NCBI GenBank assembly: GCA_964020085.1 | Contig: OZ026605.1 | Location: 14,294,048 to 14,358,047, forward strand | Origin: Micromussa lordhowensis | Taxonomy: Eukaryota > Cnidaria > Anthozoa > Scleractinia > Lobophylliidae | Length of the DNA stretch: 64,000 nt | Direction of reading: 5' to 3' | Shown here: positions 13,566 through 24,800 of the stretch, one piece after another | How positions within the stretch are numbered: the stretch's first letter is position 1 | Layout: every line of letters begins with the position of its first letter | Translations under genes and position numbers: made by a program | Notes under the pieces: model-generated | The model's input: only the letters and a program-made list of their open reading frames with translations | Told to the model about the DNA's origin: nothing | The model's database searches: none

Positions 13566-14499
13566 GCAGCAAATAAAAATTACGAAGCCAAATAGATCTT
13601 GCTCTGCTCTTAGCTACAGTGAAAAGACTTAGTCGCCGCTAAAAATAGTGCGATTTCGTGGCACGGAATATACGGGAGAAAGTAAATGTGTTAGTTTTCC
13701 TGTCTGTTATGTTACCAACGCAAACTATTTAATTTCGCCAGGCGGCGCGGATGTAAGGTTCGTGTTAAAACATTTGAGAAACCAACCCAAAGGAAATTTA
13801 GCAACCGTACCCACGGCGCCTGATAGACTTTCGACGTTGACTTTTGTTTCCGAATTATTAAAAGTCTCGAGCTATAAATCCACAATTAGCCACCATCGTT
13901 TTTGCACGTTTATAACGAGAGCCTATTTTGGAATCGTTTGAAGTTGCCGCTTTTCATTGCCGAAGTGTCAATTGCTCACTGAATCGAAAAAAATTAAAGA
14001 TGGCACTGCTTTGGCGGCGGCTTGGACTTGTAGTTTCACAGTCTCAAAGGTTTGTCTGTTTCCGATTGTAATAGTAATTTTGACAAAGGCAATCTCTACA
14101 TTCGATGAAAATTAAAAACGGCTCAAAGTTTGGCGATCGCGCGATCGGGAAAAATAAATCGGAAATCAACCCAGCGTTCAAACCGGAAGTGCGTTGTTTT
14201 AAACCGGAAATAGAAATGCTATCACGGCAAAACGTGCAGGTTGAGCGGACTTCTTGTCTATTCGCTATTTCGACAAATTACGCTGGCTTAGTGAGGCCAA
14301 TTAAGGAAAGGAAGAATGTTGTCGTTTTAATGGGAGCGTTTAGCGCAAAGCTGACTATCACTGGGAATTCTGCAGGATAACAAAATTGTTGATATCGTTG
14401 TAACCTGGCGATCGAGTCTGGTCTAACTTTTTGAACACAATCGTATTTCGGGAAACGTAGGTTCTAGAGGCTAATCATAAGCTAATGAGTTCACAGGAA

Positions 14500-14748
14500 C
14501 TATAGGCTGTCGCTCTCACGCCACAAAGACGAGTCATTCATGTCAGGCGGGAAAAGATGATCAAAGATGGCTTTAGCCTTTCTTACAAAAACAGATGGAA
14601 AATTCAATACTTTAAGAAATTTAATATGAAAATTTATAAAATGAAACCAGAGCCTGGTCAAAATGGAGCACTCTAAATAAATATGGGCAACGGTCGGCTT
14701 GGCAAAAGAACCGATATTTTTGGAATAATTTGGGGGCAACTTGAACAT
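14500..14748 (-). mobile_element. Possible relic of a LINE reverse transcriptase C-terminus
   Basis: The minus-strand frame holds PTVAHIYLECSILTRLWFHF. Its pattern (hydrophobic, H, two residues, L/F-E-C, then about six residues and W) resembles the zinc-finger-like tail of non-LTR reverse transcriptases, the so-called zf-RVT region with its HLFFECPxxxxFW pattern. No reverse transcriptase core or endonuclease is visible nearby, so at most this is a short dead fragment. Confidence 0.3.
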
Positions 14749-15515
14749 TTTAATGGATTGAGAAATTCTACCTTTTTGCGGACTGTCAAAAAATTAACAC
14801 TTTTATTTACAATGATAATTTTTTTACTGGTATCATAAAACATGAAGAGGGAGAAATAAGTTTAAGTCATGAATTTTTTTTTACCACAAGAATGCAGAGT
14901 TTTTCGGTAAAAATATTTTAAGAAAAATACTGAGTTGAGGTAAAACGAGCGAGATAACTGAAAACAAAAGTGCATATGTAAGACGCTTTGGATTGCCAAA
15001 AGAAATTGCAATTAAAAACACAAAAGGAAGGATTCTTGAAATAAGCTCAATGCTGTTAATGGATTTTTGAGCATATTTACAGATGAAGTAAGAAAAACAT
15101 ATGCAGTAAATTTTAATTCGGCAAACAAAACTTTGAAAAACATATCAACATATCAGGTGATTGTCGGTTGGTTATCCTTTGCATTCTTCTCCCTTTCATT
15201 ATTCATTGAAAATGATAGTCAGACCTAAACAGTCTGAAGAAGACGGCTAAAATCTCGAATATGCTTCTTTATTTCGAATTCGATTTCAAGTTGTGTCCAA
15301 CTTATCTCCAGCAACAAACTCCATTACAGAATTGGTCTTAAACTGAAATCGATCAGGAGAATTTAATTGGCTGATTTACAGTCCGACAAAGTTATCAAAT
15401 CGCGATAAAACCAATCCTGACAGAAGAAGATTACGAAATGGTTGTTTTAAAATCCCATTAGTCGATATGAAATAGGGAAAGTTACCGTTCAAAAGGAACG
15501 ACAACATAGACTTAC

Positions 15516-15640
15516 CGTTACTCTGAGCTCTTTCGATGACTTCCAACAATGCAACGGGTTTTTCGCAATTATGGCCGTATCTTCTTGGAAATTGTGTTGT
15601 GTAATGTCGTCTCTTATTGCCTACGTTTGCAATCCATGTA
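15516..15640 (-). other. Exon-like island with strong splice sites
   Basis: On the minus strand this 125-bp segment follows a long pyrimidine tract ending TTTTCTTTTCAG and ends at a consensus donor GTAAGTCT. One frame is open throughout and reads RRYGHNCEKPVALLEVIERA. I recognise no family. A second segment ends at a good donor (GTGAGTGT) at 15825-15826, but joining the two breaks the open frame. They could be non-coding 5' exons of Axin, exons of an unknown gene, or chance. Confidence 0.3.
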
Positions 15641-18037
15641 CTGAAAAGAAAAAAAACTAAACTTCTAGAAAGCCGAAGAATGAAGACGAATAAAGCAAAT
15701 TCACCGAGCAAAATATCATTACATTTCAATTTCAGTAAGAGCGGAATTTGAAAACCCTCCAGCGTAGCTCAATGTTTATACAGATGGTTGAAGAGGTTTG
15801 GTTTTTTTAAAAAGTTGAACACTCACCGAAACTGCTATCTCGAAATGAGTATTTAATCCCTACCGGCAAGATCTTGGGTATTGAAAACGCCGGCTCATGA
15901 AAATAAATTGCATTTATAGTCGTGAATGATTTGAGTCGGTGTATTTTGATGAGGCAAAACAAGCCTTGAACGATAAATGGTCTAGACTCTTCCAATGCAA
16001 GCTGTACTCGGCAGACAACAAAGTTTGCGGGCTTGTATTTTTCATCTCATTTCAGCTCATTAAGAAGGAACTTTTTCATGAATACAAGAAAGAAATCATT
16101 AATTTCAACCCGCCTTAGCTATATAATACACAATACTGAGGGAAAGCCAATTGAAGTTTAGGAAAACGAGTAAAGAATGTCGGTTGTTTTCGACCAATTC
16201 TTACTGTTGGCTATTAAAAAACTTCACTGCCTTGTAAATGAAAAGTCGAAACGTTCAAGTACGAAATCCATTTAAAGGAGCTTAAGGCACACATAAACAA
16301 ATAACACTGTTTTAAGAAAGATAAAATTGGAAAAGCGACATAAAGTCTGTTAATCTGAAACGCAAAAACAATAACTAACAAGGTGGTGTAAAGCGGTTAG
16401 AACACAGAACAAGTTCAACAAAGCGCAAAACTAGCCTCATTTTGTATTTAATTATAAAATTGCTTTAAACAACCCTGAAAACCTGGCGTTAATCTGAGGG
16501 CTATTACCTGACACGAGAAAGAGCAAGAAATATATACCAAAAATTAAGATTTAAAACGCACAGCACAGTGACAGAGTTATACTTCAAAAATGCGCGCATT
16601 TAATCGTGGCGATGTTCACGTTGCTTTAGGCGCCAAGTTTCATCACCGAACTTCAAAGCCAATGTATAAACCGTCGGAATATAATTGTTATTTTGCAATT
16701 CAAGCGGAGTAGAACTGTGTGCCGCCGCAAGCTCATTAAGATATGATAAACGACCACAAAAGCAAACTATGCCACATTTTAAGTGCTTTCAGTTCAAAAT
16801 TTATCTTTGACACACCGCCAAAGTTTAAACAGGCTTCGTTCATAACAAGACCTTCGACTCGCAGCTTTTCTTTTCTGATCGGCCTCTCTTGAAATGCTGA
16901 TAAGAAGATCTGTAATTATTATTATTGTAGTCCACCTGATCCTACAATAACATAATTATCATAATTAGGAACAAGACTCGTTAAGATCAAGGACATCAAG
17001 AGCACAGAGGGCGCCTAATTCGGGCATGCGTAAACGTATGTTTGCTTTCTATTTGGCTCGTGTTCAAACATTGGGTTTAACAAGAAACATTCCGTCTTGT
17101 GGGACTTCTAAACTTCAATTTATAGATTTCCATTGATATTTTTCTCTACAAATGTTGGTCTTCTTTCTCAAGTTCGACCATTTTTTATCATTTTTATCAG
17201 TGATAAAAAATAAAATTTACATATTTTATATATTTCGAGCTCAGTACAACATTAAGAGAGACAGTTGTTGAAAAACTTCGGCAATTTTTCAGGGAAGTGT
17301 GAACGACAATAAAAATTACCCACACCTCAATTGCGACTTCACCTCAACACCCGAAAACACTGAGAAACGTCGCAGTGACTGTTAGTCTTATTACAAAGCT
17401 TGGATTGAATGTTTAATTTGAGGTCGTTCTGACATCACTTGCACTCACAAACTCGTAGCTTGTTTAAAGAGTTTCTCACTTTCGACTCTAAGACGGCGGA
17501 TGAAGGGCTGGAAAGATTTAAAACTGTTTATTCATCCACGCATTCAGTTTTCACCGTGGTGTTAATTTTACTTTAATATGTGCGAAACATGCAAATAAGG
17601 ATTTGACCGCATTTGCAACATTAAGGAAACCTGATCAAGACCGATCCACTCTAGTTTAACCAAGCTCATAACTATAACCGTGAAAAGATATATTGGAAAT
17701 AAAAAAAAAAAAAAAAAAAAAAGAAACAAAAAAAATAGTTACGAATACCTTATGCTGAAATTACTCTTTTCTTAACCAAAACCAGCCATGTGCTACAGTA
17801 GACCACTGGTAATTAAATGTCTGCGGTGCTGAATGGTTTCCAAGTGTAACTCTTTGCTGATCTTTAAAAGAGACTCGTTTAACTTCAACCAAAGGATTCC
17901 TCCGTTTTTAACATTTCAAAATGCTATTTTATGTAAAGACAGTGCCTTTTTCTTCTCAAATTTTGATAACAATATTTTCAGTTCCTGCATTATGTTTCGT
18001 CTTGTTTTGCTACACATGTAGAGTAAATGGTTTCCTT

Positions 18038-18340
18038 TTATCTGAATCTCTTCGCTTTTTCAACGACATCACGATAGTGATCGATTGGGGAAGTTGACTT
18101 GACAGAAACGAATGGAACAATTTCTTCGCCGGGTTTCCTAAAGCCTCTAGCGAATTCCCTTTCCTCGCGGAAGGGTATTTTCGGAAATGACCAGCGAAAG
18201 ATAAGAGCTCTATGCCAAAGCCAATGTTTTGAGCGCACGGATTCCTGCAGGGCGTATTTGGTGGCATCACCTGTAAGTTGTCAGGAAACAGGTGAAGTCC
18301 GCACTGAAAATTTACACATGAAACGACGAAAAAAGTCCAT
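18038..18340 (-). CDS. Probable small uncharacterised protein, about 85 residues, two exons
   Basis: Not recognised. The 3' exon at 18038-18270 follows a good acceptor (CTTACAG) and codes in phase for 76 residues ending in TAA. Protein-like stretches include KHWLWHRALIFRWSFPKIPF, FRKPGEEIVPFVSVKSTSP and IDHYRDVVEKAKRF: rich in Trp, Phe and basic residues early, then a charged helix-like tail. A short 5' exon at 18316-18340 (start ATG 18338-18340, MDFFRRFM) joins in phase, but its intron would be only 45 bp, so the first exon is uncertain and the true start may lie elsewhere. No clear transmembrane segment; the basic, aromatic start could be mitochondrial (speculative). It lies about 470 bp downstream of the NUP85 stop on the same strand. 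It could also be a chance frame, although the amino acid make-up looks real. Confidence 0.45.
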
Positions 18341-18517
18341 TGACCTGAAATGCAGGATTAACGAGTAACACAGGGACAAGTGAACGGCTAGCACAGTGAA
18401 AAGGTTCTATATATCGGGAAGCTAGAGGTGTATTTCATTTTATTACGAAATTATGCGTAGAGAAGATTAATTCGAGTACAAAAATTACTAGGTAGAAAGT
18501 TTCAGAAATACATGTCG

Positions 18518-18523
18518 TTTATT
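18518..18523 (-). terminator. Candidate poly(A) signal for NUP85
   Basis: TTTATT on the plus strand is AATAAA on the coding strand, 288 bp past the NUP85 stop; a second copy is at 18439-18444. Either would end the transcript just before or around the small downstream gene. Confidence 0.3.
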
Positions 18524-18810
18524 GTTAGGCACTACATACCTACGTACAAAATATACACAAGCGTTATTCCACTATTTTGTCACTATCAACAGGGGTTGGA
18601 AAAACTCTCTTTTTGGTGGAAGTGACGTCGGTTTCGGCTTAACCCGCTGAGTTTCGCCGGGGTTTCCTCGCAAGCCGAGTGGACAGATTTCACTAGAAGT
18701 GGCAAAAAACCTGGTCTTTGCTTTCACTTCGCTATTGCGCCTCTAAAACGCAGGGTTTTTTGCTCTGAGGTCATCTTTTTATGAGTTCTTCCTTCCTTAA
18801 AACACCAGCC

Positions 18811-21800
18811 TCATAAGATAGTTCTTGACAGATTACGCGCCAGAGCCAAGCGGATCAAGTCAATCTTGTCTCTCTCTTCGTCTTCTTGTGCCTGGGAAGA
18901 AATTGGTTCATGTGAGGTGTTAAGTAATGGAGCGAAACAAACAATTGCCGGTTTCTGTATCAAGAAGCAATTAGGGTTATTCTTCCATTCTTCCCAATAT
19001 TTTGTTAATATAACATTTACCAGAATCCATTTGCAACTTAACAGCAAAACAACCTGCACTATAAAGCTCAAAGCCGGACTTGTTGTCGATCCATATTCTG
19101 GCGCGCTAGTAATATAACAGAAACAGACAGGAGCAAGGAGCCATCGAGAGTAAGCACGTCATGTAAGCATTACTGAATGAAACCTAGATGAATAGTGCGG
19201 GAATTTTGGAATCGACGAAGGCCTGGCACAAAGACAGGGCAAGTTTATTGGGACCCAGTGTCTTGTAACGTATTGTATGTAGGTAAATTACAGTATCAAC
19301 CTGAAAAACTTTACTCCCGATAAAAACCATTTGTACTCTACACGCTAGCAACGTTTCGTGCAAACAGAGCAAATTATCGTGACATTAACGAACGCAGCGC
19401 AAGTGGAACTCTTCAAAAACCTGGACCACGTTCAACGGTTTAAGTGCAGAGAGCGTCAGGGGATGATTTACTGACGTGCCGTAGACGATTAGCACTTTAA
19501 AACGACGTCAGAACAAAGTCTTACACGTCACACAGAGGGAATTCTTACAAGTGGCTCTCTAAAAATACTCTAACACCGATTCATCTATACGCATTTCTTT
19601 TTTTGCGCAACAAGTGTAGGTCACGGCCTCATAAGATACGTCTGCCAGGCTTCCGCCGCAGTGTGCCGAAATGTAAACACTTATCGAGAAGCCGGCGGTG
19701 CACGAAAGTGTCTTTACCAGTAATCCTAAATCCTGAGGTACTCTATGATCGTGTTTGAAGAACAAGCAAGGTCAACTATTTTTAGCATTACTTCAAGGAG
19801 CTCAAAAACACGCATTAATCATAGGAATTCCAGAAATAAGGGTTTGGTTTTGTAGAGCAGTACTTGAAAAATGGCAAGAACCCATTAAGCATTAAGCATA
19901 CCAATGGATGGCAAGAATCAAAATGGGTTCCAATTTGTCGGGACGAAAGCGTGACGCACACGAGTTGAAGTTAATTTGGCTCCCGACTTCTTTGAATATC
20001 ATAAATCTCTCCATCCCTGTGCCGTTGCGGGATGTTATATTACCTCTTTAGCTTTCTTCGACCTTGCTGAGCTATTGTTTCGATGTAAAGTAAATTTTGT
20101 AAGCCTCACTGTAATGACTTCACATTACATTCCTGTCGAACCGAAAGCAAGCGGAATGCTTCAAACTCTCCTGCAACACGCCGCGTTAACCAGGAAACTA
20201 AAACCTGCTAAAGGCCTATTAAAGTTTGTCTTAGTAGTGCCCTTTTCCACGCTCGCAGACTGTGAGGAACATACGAATTATTAACACTCAAATGATACAA
20301 GGAAATGATACAAGTCAAATGATACAAGTCAATCGGCTGTAAATCAAGATCAGAAAATGAAAGCTTTGGGTGCAAATCTTTTGGGTGCAAAATGCGTTTT
20401 TAAGAATCTATTTATTATTATTAAATCTGCCTGTGTTGATTGATAGCCTTTCTCGACCTCCACCACATTACGTGTCTTTCTTCCGAAACGATGTCAGAAG
20501 CCGATTGTCACAGTTGGTACCTATTAGCTTCATCGCCGACTGTTTTGAGTTTACATCGATAGAAAAAAAGTCCAACCGTTTGTAAACTTTCGAATCAGCA
20601 ACAATTTCTGAGCGCTAAAATTTTGGACGAGTTTATTTCTGATCACTTTTTTCTCCCGAAATAAAACGCGTTGGTTGTTTTCATTGGTTATTTTGAGGGA
20701 GGGAGGCGAATATTTTTAGGCTCCCATTGTTCGTGTGTTTTTTTTTTCTCGCTCTGGATTGCGAAAATGCGATTTGCAGTCAACAGTGGTAAATAAAAGG
20801 TGCCGAAGACTATTTTTTACCTCTAAATTCGTGATTCAAAATATTCGGATCTGAAAGATAAATATTGAATTTGGCGCTGATAGCAATGATATTGGTCGCT
20901 AACTGGTTAACCATCTCTCTGGCCGGCAGACTGCAGAAATAATGCCTGATTGATATTCGATATTATAACCACTGAGAGAGTATGAATAACACAAATTGAG
21001 ACCTCTATTACAAGCTTAGTACTAATCCGGCCGCATACTTCCGGATGGGAGGCAATTAACTTCAGACAACAGAGCAATGCGTTTTCTAGCACGTGCAGGA
21101 GGAGACACTGAAAAAAAAAAGCCACTGAAGGCTTCAGCCCACTACAGTAAGTGGTGGTCTGAAGACAAGTACGGTGGAAGTCCGGAAGGAAGAGTGCGCA
21201 GCTCGGTTCTTTCTACCAAAGGAAAAGGAGAGTGTTGTTTGAAGGGGGCTCGTTTCCAGGCCGTGGCGGAGTTTGAGTCTTGCGGATTCCCAAGGGAGCA
21301 ACTCGGCAGAAGAGGCACGCGATATGGCGGACGATTAAATCAATGTGATCACGGGTCGGTTTTATCGGCCCTATCAAAACTTTGAAGATAGACAAGCCGC
21401 AAAACATACCTTTGAGAACACGAGAAACTCGCCGAGTTAATTTAAAGGCGATACGTAATCATTTAAGTAGTTATTACCTGTCAGGATTTCTCCTGGTTCC
21501 AGCGGAGCAAGAGAGTATAAAACTACGAAACACTACAGACTGGAGGAATCTTCGACTGCACGTGCCCGCACAGCTGATCGGCTGCCTTTGATCGGCTTAA
21601 AAGTGTTCCTGATAATTCACCGTTGGCCTTTCGAAACGATAAGCCCAGACTAAAACTTATTAATGTCCGTTTCAAAACACACGACGAGCAACACAAACAA
21701 GGATAAAAAGAAAGTTCGCGCAAGAAAAACAAAGGGCCCGACGGACATTCACACCACCGAGACAGAGGAAGAGTGCTTCCGATTACTGCTTCGAGAACGT

Positions 21801-24800
21801 TTAATCGAAACTGAAAACACCACAAAGAAAACAAACCCTTCTCGTTCAAGCGTTACGAGACATCGAAAGCAAAAATAATTAAAGACATTAAAGACGTTCA
21901 GCCGGCGGGTCCTTGCATTTTAACAAGACCAAACATGAACCTTCAGTTTCAATATTTTTGTCTGATCACAAAGATTGAGACTAATTAGAAACATATTTCG
22001 GCAAGCGCGCACCGACAGTGGGAATACAAAGACATCATATCGGTGTTAAATGTTGATATAAACAATTCGCGCCAAATTCAGCCCCCCGTCTTCACAACCA
22101 TAAACTATGTCATTTCTAAGCAGGAACTACTTAATGCAAAAGAAACAGGAAGGTCGGATGAAGAAAAGTTCACGAAAATATGCGAACAGCCATCCAAAAT
22201 AGCGAGGAAAATGAAGCTTTGAAGCATGGTCGTCATTTTCACTCAAACCCTAACGCACACAACCTTTCATGCAGTTCTAGAAACTATTTTTTTTTCTAGA
22301 AACTTTTTTTTTTCTTCCTCATAAGTAGTTTTCAGCATTTTTTGGAGCTAGAGAATGTGTGTTTCTTAAAGATGTCCATAGTTTGACGATAGTCTTAAAT
22401 TATAAATTGTTTGCCACCATTTTCCCAGAATAAACGCATGAGTTTCGCCTCGCCAGCACGTGCGAAAGCAACAGTCAGTGAGGTCTTCAGCGGGGAACCT
22501 AACTCAATAATTCATCAAAGAAAACTCCGACAAAACTTAACTTTAATTGCCAGAATTGGAACGGCACATGTGGCCTCGGGAAAATAATACAAGTATTAAT
22601 TTGATTTTTTTTTTGAGTCCACAGGACAATAAGTTTCTTAAGACTCCAAGGCGGTGCGCTTATTTTGGAACGGAGGGCGGCAGGAGTTTGTTTAGGTCGG
22701 TGACCGTTTACGGCCCAGCGCCTTGCATTGCTGAGAACAAAACCGCCTATCGACTTGCTGCGAAATAACTACCTAGACATGAAACATTTATTTCTGTTTT
22801 AAGGATGGCGGCTTCTTTGAAGAACATTCTTCAAAGCTGGTGATAAATTTAACATCTGACACCGGGCGAATAAGAAAAAAAGATAAACATGGAATTTTAC
22901 TTGAGTTCTATAAGACTGCTGTTATCAAAAGACTTGAAAAATACTCCAAAAAAGAGGCGTTAAAAGGCCGGTATACTTAAACGAAGCCGGGTTTCCTTCA
23001 AAAGAAGAAGTCTTTAATAGGTTTCCTCAAATAATGGTGTGAGAGGTTTCCTTTAAAGGACGTTACTATAAAAAGGTTTTCTGAAGAGCTTTAAAATGGT
23101 TTCCTCACTTAGATTTCGTAAGATTTTCGTCGAAGAAAGTCTTTAAAAGGTTTGCCGAAGCAGCTGTTTTCAAATAGCTTCCTACTAAATGTTTTAGAAA
23201 GGTTTCTGAAAGACACTTCACAGTGCAGTGTTATGAAAACTACGTAGTCTTGCAAAGGGTTTCCCGTACCATTTTGGAACTGTTAGCTAGAGGTCCCCAA
23301 AACTCAGTCTGTCAAAGGAATGAATGGCTTGCGTTTAGCTAACGGTGCTGTGAATTGCAATAAAACCAGTCACCTGTAGACAGGGGCAGGTCTTGTGCGC
23401 CAAGCAAAGGTTTGCGCCAAGCCAAAAAAATAACACATTTCAGTTCATTGTTTAAAAAGCTTCCCTGATTTTCAATGGTCTGATCGAGGGAGAGGAAATT
23501 TAGTGAACCACCAAAACCATGAAACAGAAAAAGAAAAGAAAACCTAAAGCGTCCATTTTGATTCATTTTTCGATCGCTTTCAATTCGCTCATTTAATTTC
23601 AGACTTACTCTTCACGAGACGTGACAACTTCGCTTCGATTCGCACTGTTACGAGCCCTGTTCTTATTCTAACCTCTAACAAGCGTTTTCTATACGCTATG
23701 CATGTATATAAGTGTTTCAAAGTATCTGTCAATTTTAGTTTTTGCAAAATCATTTGAACGGGTATTACAGAGTTCCTAGAAAGCTAACTCGACAAAAAAA
23801 AAAAAACAACGAAATCGTGATCGGAAAATTACAGGAAACCTTTAATACTCCATGTTATCTTTCTACACTTTTTTTTTTAAATCGGATGATACTAATGAAG
23901 CGACACAGCTGAAGAAAATTGATCGCCGGAGGCAAAAGTATGGAACGCAAGAGCTAATATCATGACAACATATCGACAAGAAGCACGTGCGACAATACAA
24001 GGAAGTTGGACATCATCCAGTTGTGGTGCACTAGCAGTGAAGCCACACGCTACGCGAATTAACAATTTCCTATTGTGACTCCCCGACCATGCCATGGTCC
24101 GGGATCGTGGCAATTTAGGAGACTAGGCATTCGTTAATCGCTCTCCAAAGCAGAATTTGCCAGACGAATTAAAAACATCTGTATTGAAAACATTAAAGAA
24201 ACTAAGGAAACGATCACCCTGCCCAAGATAAAATTTTTACATTCATATATCTAGTAGACAACGAAATGAATTATAGAGAACATTAATGCCTCGTCCATAC
24301 TAAACGCCGGAGGAATTTAAAAACGCAACAAACACCGGCCATTTTGGATTTGTGTTCGAGGAAAAGTCGGTCAAGGAAATCACATGATCATCGTGACGCA
24401 GCTCCGCCGTTTTCGTGACGGATTAGTTTAGATGGTAGGCCTACCGTAGAAATAAAGCTGCGTACGGAGTGGACGCTGCCTAAGTCGTGAATATTTGTGT
24501 GTCGTCAGTAGGTCTTAATTAAAAACGAGTCCACTGCTTTTCGGCTGAGAACCAAAGGGATTTTTCCTTGCTTAAGCATTTTTCCTCCTTCTGTGGCGAC
24601 AAGATCTTACAATATTCATTAAAGAACAAGAATCTAGCCACAGTCGCAACTACAACTGATTTGCTCAGTGAGGAAACCAGCGACAGTAAAGTAGAAGTTT
24701 TTTCAACAAGAATTTTCGCTTGACTTCTGTCCGTTCGAGTCTGTTGCTTGCATGAACAGGTGGAAGGAAACTAATTCGCCAAACAAAACAAGCGTCTCTC

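Larger units (their letters stand above)
11780..18037. other. Intergenic region upstream of Axin, mostly empty
   Basis: It should hold the Axin 5' UTR and promoter. At 12262-12271 there is an E-box CACGTG, and at 12231-12237 an inverted CCAAT (ACCAATC on the plus strand). There is no TATA box at a sensible place. The rest is AT-rich, with a poly(A) run at about 17700-17722, exon-like islands at 15.5-15.9 kb and a possible LINE scrap at 14.5 kb. No other gene is supported. Confidence 0.5.

Noticed and set aside
21077..21385. Plus-strand open frame of 102 codons in NUP85 intron 24
   Set aside because: Basic low-complexity composition, no domain, no splice or promoter context.
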